Under the pieces are notes generated by a model, which made no database searches, had not been told where the DNA came from, and saw nothing but the letters and a program-made list of their open reading frames with translations. 32,640 nucleotides of DNA from an uncultured Bacteroidota bacterium (GTDB lineage Bacteria; Bacteroidota; Bacteroidia; Chitinophagales; Chitinophagaceae), in contig CAIRTW010000376.1 in the NCBI GenBank assembly GCA_903881585.1, positions 1 to 32,640 of the forward strand, in the 5' to 3' direction. Positions 1-7,922 of the stretch are shown piece after piece (within the stretch, counting starts at the first letter, position 1; every line of letters starts with the position of its first letter). Made by a program: the position numbers and the translations under genes.

Positions 1-19
1 GTTTACGTTTTCACCGGAA

Positions 20-1102
20 TTATTTCACCACAGGCACATACGCCACATTAGTACCACTCAGCACCGGCACATAGTAGATGCCCGCTGGCAGTGATTGAAT
101 ATCCACCGTGCTCTTATTGTCCTGGGATGCTACTATGGCCGAACTAACATTGAACACATCCACATGATAACTTGCCCAGCCGGAGGGTATGCTTAGTGTG
201 AAAATGCCATTCGCCGAAGGGTTTGGGAATGCCGAAACATTTGCCGGAGTATTTGTTGCATGATGCACCATAAGGCTGGTATCTCTGAGGCGATCGCGGT
301 ACTTGATACTGGTTATCAGTTCTGTGCCGGCAATTACCTGGCTCACCACCCACAACGCCGGAAAATGATCGCCGTTTACCAGCCATTTATATTGTATGCT
401 GTTATTGGGAAAGCCAATAGCAGTGCCACCAAAAGATATGGAATCAATTTCGTGTATTTCAGACCGCACGCGTATGCAGTTCACCGGCGTGGTGTAGTAG
501 GGTGTAGTGATCGTGCCCCAGCCATCTACTGTGGTATTGCGGTAGCCAGTCTCTGTGATGCCGCCTGTGGATGGTATGCTTATAGGCAGCGAATAATAGT
601 TGCTGCTGCTGCTGCCGTAGGTGAGCGGAAACAGATACCACACATCAGGATCGGTGTAGTTGGTGCCAACGGGAAATGTGTTGATGGTCGCAGCAAATGC
701 CGATGCAACATAGGCTGGCGGAATATCGATCTTTTCAAAAAAATCATATAGGCTCGAAATAGTAATGCCGGGCGCTACTCTGCCTATCACCGTATCGATA
801 ATGCTCGGCAGGCCGTCTGCGAACTTATAGCCGTAAAGATCCGAAGGCAGCGTAAATGATAGTATGGGGCTTATTTCGGCTGTTGTCTGGTAAAGGTCCA
901 TTCCCTGTGATGTGGGGACGAGATTATAGCTCCACGAAGTGTTTGCACCACTGTCTGCAGGGCTTATGGCTGCCGATGTGGCCACGTTGCTGTATATGAA
1001 AGTATCGTGTGCTACGGGCATATCAGCTGCCGTAATAATGATCTGTGAATAGGTGTATTGGCTAAAAAAAGTAGCAGCAAGAATAGTAAGCAGTCGCTTC
1101 AT
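20..1102 (-). CDS. Secreted protein with T9SS type A sorting domain
   Basis: A 360-residue exported protein of unknown function. The N-terminus (MKRLLTILAATFFSQYTYS) is a signal peptide with a likely cut just before Gln20. The last 75 or so residues look like a Por secretion tail: an FPNPSANGIFTL segment, then a beta-rich stretch with FNVSSA and LPAGIYYVPV, ending in VPVVK. In the T9SS such tails direct the protein across the outer membrane and are removed by PorU. I could not assign a domain to the middle part. The frame stays open upstream to 1186, but I chose the ATG at 1102 because it begins the signal peptide and because a -7 promoter element (1115-1122) lies inside the longer reading. 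It belongs functionally with porU and porV at 27.5-32.5 kb. Confident as an exported T9SS cargo; function unknown. Confidence 0.85.
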   Translation of the reverse strand: MKRLLTILAATFFSQYTYSQIIITAADMPVAHDTFIYSNVATSAAISPADSGANTSWSYNLVPTSQGMDLYQTTAEISPILSFTLPSDLYGYKFADGLPSIIDTVIGRVAPGITISSLYDFFEKIDIPPAYVASAFAATINTFPVGTNYTDPDVWYLFPLTYGSSSSNYYSLPISIPSTGGITETGYRNTTVDGWGTITTPYYTTPVNCIRVRSEIHEIDSISFGGTAIGFPNNSIQYKWLVNGDHFPALWVVSQVIAGTELITSIKYRDRLRDTSLMVHHATNTPANVSAFPNPSANGIFTLSIPSGWASYHVDVFNVSSAIVASQDNKSTVDIQSLPAGIYYVPVLSGTNVAYVPVVK

Positions 1103-1114
1103 GGCTGTGAGTTT

Positions 1115-1122
1115 CAAAAATA
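1115..1122 (-). promoter_or_regulatory. Bacteroidota -7 promoter element (TATTTTTG)
   Basis: On the minus strand this reads TATTTTTG, a match to the Bacteroidota primary sigma factor -7 consensus TAnnTTTG. It lies 12 bp upstream of the ATG at 1102. I found no good TTG at the expected -33 spacing, so the call rests on the -7 box and its position. Confidence 0.45.
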
Positions 1123-1240
1123 CATATGAAATTAAAACGCGAAAGTACCCAATATGATGGCAATAACCAATTTCAGTGATTTCCATCCGCTAAACTCAAT
1201 AAATGAATATCATTAACAAATGTGGATTTTCATTTAATAT

Positions 1241-1253
1241 CGCCTGAAAGGCG
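1241..1253. repeat. Small palindrome of the CCT-GAA-AGG type
   Basis: CGCCTGAAAGGCG is a 5-bp inverted repeat around a GAA loop. The same plan (GCCCT-GAA-AGGGC) recurs at 22396-22408 and 22464-22476, so it is probably a diverged member of that intergenic family. Confidence 0.45.
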
Positions 1254-1344
1254 CGCCAATCCTAATTCCATCCCCCTAATTCCTAATTCCCAATAGGCTA
1301 TATTGATTATGAAAATCTATATTGTTAATGGTTAACTTATTTGA

Positions 1345-1374
1345 TTGTTATTCAAAAGTTAATGATTATTTTTG
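1345..1374 (+). promoter_or_regulatory. Complete Bacteroidota-type promoter (TTG-N19-TATTTTTG)
   Basis: TTG at 1345-1347 is followed, after 19 bp, by TATTTTTG at 1367-1374. This is the standard -33/-7 arrangement for the phylum. The predicted transcription start falls near 1380, about 10 bases before the ATG of the small reading frame at 1390. Confidence 0.6.
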
Positions 1375-1389
1375 TGAAAACATTTGCTT

Positions 1390-1575
1390 ATGGAACTTTC
1401 TACACAAAAATCAGACTGCTTGAATTTCGACAGGAGCTTGCTGGTAAAGTCTCCCAAAGAAGCAATGCGCAAAACACTACGCAACACCCTCGAAAGGCAG
1501 GGCCTGGTGGTAAACTTATTTCCCACCTCTTTTGTGACGCGGCCAAAAGATGCGATGATGAATATATGGAGGTGA
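1390..1575 (+). CDS. Possible small protein (61 aa), unrecognised
   Basis: A 61-codon frame (MELSTQKSDCLNFDRSLLVK...) starting at an ATG about 10 bases after the predicted start of a well-formed promoter and ending in TGA. The product is basic, has no signal peptide or membrane helix, and contains a charged stretch KSPKEAMRKTLRNTLERQG followed by a hydrophobic run LVVNLFPTSFV. I do not recognise a family. It sits alone in the 525-bp gap between the T9SS cargo gene and the membrane-protein pair, and points toward the end of the latter. The promoter is the main support; without it this would look like a chance frame. It could instead be an untranslated RNA. Confidence 0.4.
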   Translation: MELSTQKSDCLNFDRSLLVKSPKEAMRKTLRNTLERQGLVVNLFPTSFVTRPKDAMMNIWR

Positions 1576-1627
1576 GGGGGAGCTTTGTTGGTGTTACCTG
1601 ATGCAGATCCGCACCAGCGCAACTATG

Positions 1628-3196
1628 CTAATTATTTTTATTAAAGCTGTTTAATGTGTCTTTAAGATACTCATTAGTTATGTCGATCACGTCGGTTGTT
1701 ACATAAACTATTTGTGCACTATCGGGGTTAAAACCATATAGCGGATTTTTTGAAGGATCTATACTGTGTAGGGAACGAGAATCAATAAAGACTAATTTTT
1801 TGCTCTTGTTTTGGTAGAAATCAAAGAAGTAGCCATCTCCTAATGTCCAGTTAAGCCCGGTTTCCGCATTTGCATCTTTGAGTTTCTCCCAGACAAAAAG
1901 CGTAGCAGTGTTAGAATGTATTGTTCCTTTTTTTATTGCCCTTCCAAAAATAGCGGCATTTCTTTCCGCGTCTTTCATGTAAAGAAGATCGGCTCCCTGG
2001 TTTAAATAATTGTAATCAGACCATAAAAATATAAGAATGTACAAAGCGAAAATTGCATTTTTGATGTAGCGGTTCCTAAAGCGCAGGCTGTTAAAAGAAA
2101 TCACCAAAATAAGCAGGAAAATGCTGAAAGATGCCTGTAACCATCGCTGTTCCAGCCGAATAGTAACCACTGCCGGAACGAGGCAAAAAACAAAAAGAAT
2201 GCAAAGAAATAAAACAATGAAATAATTTGTTTTCTGCGCTTCATCTTGCGTAAAGACTTTCGGCATCCTTATTAAAAACAATAAGAGTATTTCTACGCTT
2301 CCATATATGGCCAGGAGCGTAATAAAAAGGTTAATTCCTTGTATGGATGTAAATGGAAAACCGGTCACATATGCCGGTCCGGAGTTCATTTTGAAAATCG
2401 ATAAAAAACCATCTGAAAAAAAAGAAGCGGCCGAAGTGAGGGAAAAGGAAATATTTGTGCCACCTGTCCCTACAAAAAAAGGCATAGAGTAAATGAATTT
2501 CTTTAGCACTACGTTCAGCACAATGGACATACACGCCAATAGGCTAAGAGTAAATTTGCGTTTTAATGTAAGATGTTTTAGGCCAGGAAAGAGAAATAGC
2601 ACTACTACAATGAACGGAAAGAGTACAATATATCGCTCATGAGTACAAATGGCTAAATTGGCAAATAGCACACTCCAAAGAACTGCTGTTTGTAAACTCT
2701 TAGCTGGTTCCGAAGTTCTTATGAGCGCCCTTAAAATGAAATAAACAGACAGCAAAAAAAACGACATCGCTAATCCCTCCAATGCTCCGCCATTAAAAAT
2801 ATCGGCAAAATCATAGAATGAGAACCTGGACAAACCATAGATCAGGCTAAACAACAGAGATGTGAAAGGGGATCTCAAAAAAAGATTTAAGACTAGCGCA
2901 ACAAGATAAGTGTTGATGGTTTGTATCAGAACATTAAACAGATAATAGCCCATTATGTTTTTCTGAAAGAGCTCGAAAATAAGTTTAAGGCTTAAGGCCT
3001 GAACAGGCCTGAATTTTCCGTTTATTGCTGTGGAATTGACTATATCTGAAATGCTGCTGTTTTTTGAAAGATCCCGAAACACGTATAAGTCATCGCCGTA
3101 AACCGTGTTCGTTTTCCACTGCTGGAAAAAGAAGTAGATAATGACAGGAACAGCCATTACGCACAAAGCAAATAATATTTTCTTATTTCTGTCCAT
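1628..3196 (-). CDS. Polytopic membrane protein, GT-C glycosyltransferase-like
   Basis: A 522-residue integral membrane protein with about ten hydrophobic helices. After the first helix an outward-facing loop carries YGDDLYVFRD (Asp35, Asp36) and then GKFRPVQ near residue 60. An acidic pair in the first external loop is typical of GT-C enzymes that use lipid-linked sugars, so an envelope glycosyltransferase or related transporter is plausible, but I do not recognise a specific family. A soluble tail of roughly 120 residues follows the last helix. Its ATG begins at the base next to the TAG stop of the upstream YfhO-like gene (TAGATG), which points to translational coupling and a shared role. 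The role in surface polysaccharide or protein glycosylation is inferred. Confidence 0.65.
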   Translation of the reverse strand: MDRNKKILFALCVMAVPVIIYFFFQQWKTNTVYGDDLYVFRDLSKNSSISDIVNSTAINGKFRPVQALSLKLIFELFQKNIMGYYLFNVLIQTINTYLVALVLNLFLRSPFTSLLFSLIYGLSRFSFYDFADIFNGGALEGLAMSFFLLSVYFILRALIRTSEPAKSLQTAVLWSVLFANLAICTHERYIVLFPFIVVVLFLFPGLKHLTLKRKFTLSLLACMSIVLNVVLKKFIYSMPFFVGTGGTNISFSLTSAASFFSDGFLSIFKMNSGPAYVTGFPFTSIQGINLFITLLAIYGSVEILLLFLIRMPKVFTQDEAQKTNYFIVLFLCILFVFCLVPAVVTIRLEQRWLQASFSIFLLILVISFNSLRFRNRYIKNAIFALYILIFLWSDYNYLNQGADLLYMKDAERNAAIFGRAIKKGTIHSNTATLFVWEKLKDANAETGLNWTLGDGYFFDFYQNKSKKLVFIDSRSLHSIDPSKNPLYGFNPDSAQIVYVTTDVIDITNEYLKDTLNSFNKNN

Positions 3197-5575
3197 CTAG
3201 TCAGTAATAGTCTGTATTGCTTTCTTACGTGATGTTTTTAGATAAAACCACAAAACAGCAGAAAGAAGAATTCCCGATAAAATCATCCATAGACCAATGA
3301 TCCAATATCGTATTTTATACGTCATTTCAATATCGTGTGCTCCGGGGGTGAGAAACACTCCGGTCATGCCGCCGTCAACAATAATCTTCTCTGTTTCTTT
3401 CCCATCTACTTTTAGGTGCCAGCCCTTATCGTAGGGTATAGATAAGTACATTAATTCATTCCTTCGTGCGATTATTTTACCAGACAAGTGATTGTCGGTA
3501 AATTCACTGATTGCAAGTGTATCCGTGCTTAGTTCGCTCATATCATTGCGGAGCATTACCGAATCCGGATAAACTGTAATAGTATCTTGCAAATTGTACA
3601 CTGCAAGGCCAGGTATTTTGTTGATTTCTCCATCTTTAATAACAAATGCTTTGAGACTGATGAACTCTTTCTGTTTCATTGAAACACTGTCGAACGCACT
3701 TTCTTTAATAAAATGAGTGTAGGTGAACCCAAAAGGCAGCACAAACTTATTTCTGAAAATCTTGACATCGCCGGTCTTAGTTACAGAATCCCACATCATC
3801 TTAGAAAGCGGCACAGAATCGCGCTTGGTCATAAAATATTTCACTCTGTTCTCCGCTTCCAATATTGGGTTATCCAGCAAGCCCTTCGCCCAGCGCGATT
3901 CCCTCTCATTACCTTTACCTGCCACGCCCATTGTTTCTAAAAACTTAATATAGTAAAGCTGGTTGAAAGGGAAGTACGAACTTGTGCTATTATAGCCTTG
4001 TGCCAGGCCATAATTCAGATCGGAGTAGCGTGCTGAGGCTGGCTGGAAACTTTTGTCTATACGTACAAAGGAGGAGTCTGTATGCTGTATATATCTTGCC
4101 GCATCGAGAAAGTAATCGTTGTACTGGAATTTATAATTTAGATTCTGTATTGTGTATGCATCCCGCCTGTTTCCCGTAATGCCGGTATTGTAGCAAAGCT
4201 CATAAAACAGAACAATAAAAAAAGCAAATTTCAGGAAGGTGAAGTTTTTAGTTTTATTCGCTCTTAGTAAGATTATTGTATAAAGTGATAGAACAACAAT
4301 GGTGAACAGCAATAGCGTGTAATCAAGTGCATCCTTGCCGGGGAAAAAAGGATAGATCAACAGCAATATGGCAGCTACGAAGGTGTGTATCAGTATGCGT
4401 ACGTTTATTTTTTGATTCTTAATGATGAACTCCAGCGCGTGTAATGAATAATAGATGATCACAACAGAAACAAAAAACGAATACGCTCTGTAATAATCGC
4501 CTGAAAACAACCAGAATGCGTCCCGGAAATATGGGAACGCAATTGGTAAAAGCCAAATACCAAGGAACACGGCAAACAGGATACGCAATCGTTTATTTAA
4601 AAACTGGAACACCTGTGGAACTAATAGTAAACAGGGTAATCCACAATAGAACATCGGTGCTTCAAGTATGCAATCCCATCCTTTGAAATGGTCCCCGCTA
4701 CCGATTATATCGTTAGAGAACAGGCGCATTACACAAGTCCCAAATTGAAATTGATCAATTAGTGCAAATGGATATTGGGACGACAATTGATGCGACAACG
4801 CGCTGGTCTCAGACCCGCGCGGGCTTTCTATGAGCAGCATAATATTCTCCAGCAAGAACGGCCCGGATAGCAGTATGCCTATGGCAGATAGCCCCAGCAT
4901 TTTCAGAAACAAACCGAAGAGGGTAGTAACGCTGAAACGGTCTTCCTGTAGCAACCGGAAAATGGTATAGAGGACCATAAACACCCCAAACAGATACAGA
5001 TTGAATGGCATGGAAATACAGGCAAAGGTTACCGCAAGCGGAAATAACCCCCATTTCCCTTTTTGGAACAGGCGCTCAAAAGCGAGCAGGAATAAAGCGA
5101 GATTAAACGCCTCGGAAGAAAACCCGAACCACGGGCTGCCCTCAATAATGTAGCTGCAAAATGCGAAACACATGCAGCCAATGATGCAGGTATAGTCAGA
5201 TAGTTTTAATTCCCGCAGGTAGAAGAAGAAGGTTACGCCGGAGCAGATGATCGTTATCACCTCCATGTATATAGCCGCGCCAAGTATATGCTTGGTGCCC
5301 ACCAGGTACAACATGGCTTGGAATGGGTCGCGCAATACCAGCGGAAAAAGGCTTTGGCCCATCCCCATTTTAAATGACCACCTGGGTATGCCATGATGGG
5401 CAATGTAATCGGCGTTGTTGTGGAAAAAAGGGTAGGAGAGATAATAGCCGTCGCTGGTAATATCATAAAAAAAATAAGCCTTTTTCAGCAGCAGGAAATC
5501 CTTAAAAGCTATACAGCAAATTAAGCTGATCAGTCCAAACGCTATCCATGGAACTATTTTGTTAGGTTTATTCAT
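3197..5575 (-). CDS. YfhO-family membrane protein
   Basis: A 792-residue protein with a dozen or so membrane helices in its first 500 residues, a long external region, and one last helix near the C-terminus. The closing segment (residues 710-792: YLSIPYDKGWHLKVDG, then a GGMTGVFLTPGAHDIEMTY run and a terminal helix) is the recognisable signature of the YfhO family. Members are linked to glycosylation of lipoteichoic acid in Firmicutes and are common, with unknown roles, in Bacteroidota. The frame is open upstream to a TTG at 5623; I chose the ATG at 5575 because the extra 16 residues are polar and unlike the family start. The downstream GT-C-like gene abuts its stop codon, so the two are probably one operon acting on envelope glycans. 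Family call is good; function is inferred. Confidence 0.8.
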   Translation of the reverse strand: MNKPNKIVPWIAFGLISLICCIAFKDFLLLKKAYFFYDITSDGYYLSYPFFHNNADYIAHHGIPRWSFKMGMGQSLFPLVLRDPFQAMLYLVGTKHILGAAIYMEVITIICSGVTFFFYLRELKLSDYTCIIGCMCFAFCSYIIEGSPWFGFSSEAFNLALFLLAFERLFQKGKWGLFPLAVTFACISMPFNLYLFGVFMVLYTIFRLLQEDRFSVTTLFGLFLKMLGLSAIGILLSGPFLLENIMLLIESPRGSETSALSHQLSSQYPFALIDQFQFGTCVMRLFSNDIIGSGDHFKGWDCILEAPMFYCGLPCLLLVPQVFQFLNKRLRILFAVFLGIWLLPIAFPYFRDAFWLFSGDYYRAYSFFVSVVIIYYSLHALEFIIKNQKINVRILIHTFVAAILLLIYPFFPGKDALDYTLLLFTIVVLSLYTIILLRANKTKNFTFLKFAFFIVLFYELCYNTGITGNRRDAYTIQNLNYKFQYNDYFLDAARYIQHTDSSFVRIDKSFQPASARYSDLNYGLAQGYNSTSSYFPFNQLYYIKFLETMGVAGKGNERESRWAKGLLDNPILEAENRVKYFMTKRDSVPLSKMMWDSVTKTGDVKIFRNKFVLPFGFTYTHFIKESAFDSVSMKQKEFISLKAFVIKDGEINKIPGLAVYNLQDTITVYPDSVMLRNDMSELSTDTLAISEFTDNHLSGKIIARRNELMYLSIPYDKGWHLKVDGKETEKIIVDGGMTGVFLTPGAHDIEMTYKIRYWIIGLWMILSGILLSAVLWFYLKTSRKKAIQTITD

Positions 5576-5747
5576 TTCCGGTTTGGGCGTCAGACTTTTT
5601 TCCAACGAGCCTCCAATTTTCAAACGCGCAGCAAATTACTGATTTTCAAATGAAACAGACATTCTCTCCTATTAAGCCGAATTCCTCGGTTCTTTTATCT
5701 GGCAAACCACTCCCGCATCCTACCATCTTCATGTCCATTAAATTGCC

Positions 5748-5772
5748 GTCATCCTGAGCGCAGCCGAAGGGC
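5748..5772. repeat. Intergenic repeat, GTCATCCTGAGCG type
   Basis: GTCATCCTGAGCGCAGCCGA followed by AGGGC resembles a short element seen scattered between genes in many Bacteroidota genomes (from memory). Only one copy is in this window, so the repeat call rests on recognition rather than on internal evidence. Confidence 0.4.
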
Positions 5773-5838
5773 AGACTGTCAATTTGTCAATTTTTACACT
5801 TTGGAATGCAGATTGTTGGGAGTAATTTAAATAATCCA

Positions 5839-5856
5839 TCCCGATAGCTATCGGGA
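5839..5856. repeat. 18-bp perfect palindrome TCCCGATAGCTATCGGGA
   Basis: A perfect inverted repeat located 29 bp upstream of the htpG start. Near-identical copies occur at 7809-7826 and 15510-15527, all between genes, so it is a dispersed element rather than an htpG-specific operator. Confidence 0.75.
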
Positions 5857-5885
5857 CTAATAACAAATACAAAATTCCGAAAAAT

Positions 5886-7766
5886 ATGCAGGAAAAAGGA
5901 ACGATATCCATCCACACGGAGAACATATTCCCCATTATCAAGAAGTTTTTATACTCAGACCACGAGATATTCCTCAGGGAGCTGGTGTCTAATGCCGTAG
6001 ATGCGGTACAAAAGATAAAGCGCCTGGCAGCTTTGGGCCAGTATAATGGCAGCCTGGGTGAGCCATTGGTCGAAATTTCTTTCGATGCGGACAAAAAGAC
6101 CATTACCATAGCCGACAATGGCCTCGGCATGACAGCCGAAGAAATTAAGAAATACATCAATCAGATCGCATTCTCCGGCGCTACGGAGTTTGTAGAGAAA
6201 TTCAAGGACTCCAAAGATGCCAACGAGCTGATCGGCAAGTTCGGCCTTGGGTTCTACTCTGCCTTTATGGTGGCAGACCATGTAGAGATACAGACACTGT
6301 CTTACCAGGATGGTGCACAGCCCGCACACTGGGTTTGTGATGGCAGCACAGAATTTGAGATCACAGAAGGTGACCGCGCCGAAAGGGGCACTACCATTAT
6401 TCTGCATGTAAACAAAGACTGCGAAGAATTCCTGGACAAATACAAGCTGCAGGAGATACTGGATAAGTACTGCAAGTTCCTGCCGGTGCCGGTGAAGTTT
6501 GGCACCAAAGAGGAGTACGTGGATGACGGTGTGGATGACGAAGGCAAAACTAAGACCAAAGAGATAGCTGTTGATAACATCATCAACAACACCACACCTA
6601 TCTGGACCAAAATGCCTGCGGACCTTACCGATAAGGACTACCTCGATTTCTACCGGGAATTGTACCCAATGGGCGAGGACCCGCTGTTCTGGATACACCT
6701 TAATGTGGACTATCCCTTCAACCTCACTGGCGTACTATACTTCCCTAAGGTGAAGCCGGACTTCGAGATGCAGCGCAACAAGATCAAGCTTTTTTCGCGC
6801 CAGGTGTTTATTACCGACGATGTGAAAGACATTGTACCCGAATTCCTGATGCTGATGCACGGCGTTATAGACTCACCGGATATTCCGCTGAACGTGTCGC
6901 GCAGTTTCCTGCAGGCCGACAGCAATGTGAAAAAGATAAACAGCTACATCACCCGCAAGGTGGCCGATAAACTGTCGGAACTGTTCAAGAGCGACCGCAA
7001 GAGCTTTGATGCAAAGTGGCCCGACATCGGCATCTTCGTTAAGTATGGCATGATCAGCGATGAGAAATTTTATGACAAGGCCAAAGACTTCGCGCTGCTC
7101 ACTAACACTAAAAGCGAGAGCTATACACTCAACGAATACCGCGAAAAAGTACAAGCTGCGCAAACCGACAAAGATGGCATTGTAGTCTATATCTATACTA
7201 CCGACCCGGCAAAACAGGATTCATTCATACAGAGCGCCAGCCGCAAGGGCTATGATGTGTTGCTGATGAACTCCCCGCTGGACAGCCACTTTATTCACAC
7301 CATGGAGCGCAAGCTGGAAAAGACACAACTGAAGCGCGTGGACGCAGATGTGGTGGACAAGCTGATCGCGAAGGAAGAGAAAATTGAATCAGTGCTAAGT
7401 GAGGCGGAGAGTAAGGATGTGAAAGAGATATTTGAAAAGGCCATCAATAAACCTAACATGAAGGTGGAAATAGAGGGCCTCAGCACAGACGAAGTACCCG
7501 TGACTGTAACCATGGACGAGTTTATGCGCAGGATGAAGGATATGTCGGCAATGGGCGGAGGAATGAGTTTCTACGGCGTTATACCCGACAACTACAAAGT
7601 GGCCATCAACGGCAATCACAAGCTCATCAGCAAAATACTGAAAGCCGGCAAAGACGAACAAATTAAACTTGCAAAGCAGGCATTTGATCTTGCTATGCTG
7701 TCACAGGGCATGCTCACTGGCGCAGATCTTACAGAGTTTGTAAACAGGAGTATTGAGTTGATATAG
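5886..7766 (+). CDS. htpG: Chaperone protein HtpG (Hsp90)
   Basis: A 626-residue cytosolic Hsp90, the usual bacterial length. The N-terminal ATPase (GHKL) domain is complete: FLRELVSNAVDA with catalytic Glu32, Asn36 and Asp39; ADNGLGMT (Asp77) for nucleotide binding; and the glycine loop GKFGLGF at 117-123. The middle domain includes YPFNLTGVLYFPK and the conserved NVSRSFLQ segment, and the C-terminal dimerisation domain is present, ending without the eukaryotic MEEVD tail. It folds client proteins in an ATP-dependent dimer cycle. It appears to be a single-gene unit: divergent from the YfhO-like operon upstream and closed by a strong terminator at 7860-7897. No heat-shock operator was recognised; a repeat palindrome sits just upstream of the start. 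Confidence 0.98.
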   Translation: MQEKGTISIHTENIFPIIKKFLYSDHEIFLRELVSNAVDAVQKIKRLAALGQYNGSLGEPLVEISFDADKKTITIADNGLGMTAEEIKKYINQIAFSGATEFVEKFKDSKDANELIGKFGLGFYSAFMVADHVEIQTLSYQDGAQPAHWVCDGSTEFEITEGDRAERGTTIILHVNKDCEEFLDKYKLQEILDKYCKFLPVPVKFGTKEEYVDDGVDDEGKTKTKEIAVDNIINNTTPIWTKMPADLTDKDYLDFYRELYPMGEDPLFWIHLNVDYPFNLTGVLYFPKVKPDFEMQRNKIKLFSRQVFITDDVKDIVPEFLMLMHGVIDSPDIPLNVSRSFLQADSNVKKINSYITRKVADKLSELFKSDRKSFDAKWPDIGIFVKYGMISDEKFYDKAKDFALLTNTKSESYTLNEYREKVQAAQTDKDGIVVYIYTTDPAKQDSFIQSASRKGYDVLLMNSPLDSHFIHTMERKLEKTQLKRVDADVVDKLIAKEEKIESVLSEAESKDVKEIFEKAINKPNMKVEIEGLSTDEVPVTVTMDEFMRRMKDMSAMGGGMSFYGVIPDNYKVAINGNHKLISKILKAGKDEQIKLAKQAFDLAMLSQGMLTGADLTEFVNRSIELI

Positions 7767-7775
7767 GTTTTGTGG

Positions 7776-7799
7776 AACCTGTCTGCCGACAGGCAGGTT
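7776..7799. repeat. Intergenic palindrome with CCTGTC/GACAGG arms
   Basis: Right after htpG, AACCTGTCTGCCGACAGG continues into CAGGTT, giving outer arms AACCTG/CAGGTT and alternative inner arms CCTGTC/GACAGG. It resembles a dispersed element common in Bacteroidota. There is no T-run after it, so it is not a terminator. Confidence 0.5.
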
Positions 7800-7808
7800 A
7801 GTAATTGG

Positions 7809-7826
7809 TCCCGATAGCGATCGGGA
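7809..7826. repeat. Copy of the TCCCGAT-ATCGGGA palindrome
   Basis: TCCCGATAGCGATCGGGA differs by one base from the perfect palindrome at 5839-5856. It lies between htpG and its terminator, so it would be transcribed in the htpG 3' untranslated region. Confidence 0.7.
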
Positions 7827-7859
7827 TGGATTGTTTCGTAATACATGATCCTTCCCACT

Positions 7860-7897
7860 AAAAAGCATAGAGCGGCATCGGCCACTCTATGCTTTTT
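7860..7897. terminator. Bidirectional intrinsic terminator (htpG / PDZ gene)
   Basis: Arms AAAAAGCATAGAG and CTCTATGCTTTTT pair over 13 bp; inside them GGC/GCC pair around an ATCG loop after a single mismatch. The A-tract on one side and T-tract on the other let it work in both directions, as suits two converging genes (htpG ends at 7766, the PDZ protein gene at 7923). Confidence 0.9.
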
Positions 7898-7922
7898 ATA
7901 TAATGCTATTGTTCCGCAATCT

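Larger units (their letters stand above)
5576..5885. other. Divergent intergenic region (yfhO-like / htpG) with repeats
   Basis: About 310 bp between divergent genes. It holds a GTCATCCTGAGCG-type repeat (5748-5772), a doubled GTCAATTT just after it, and a perfect 18-bp palindrome (5839-5856). I found no clean TAnnTTTG element for either gene and no credible small reading frame. Confidence 0.6.

Noticed and set aside
1103-1186. N-terminal extension of the T9SS cargo gene (28 more codons)
   Set aside because: It would place a -7 promoter element inside the coding region and push the signal peptide away from the N-terminus; the ATG at 1102 is preferred.
5955-6698. A 247-codon open frame on the minus strand inside htpG
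   Set aside because: It lies fully within a well-supported Hsp90 gene, has no recognisable family or promoter, and its composition is that of an antisense shadow.
7776-7826. The two palindromes after htpG as its terminator
   Set aside because: Neither is followed by a T-run and both match dispersed repeat families; the hairpin at 7860-7897 is the far better terminator.
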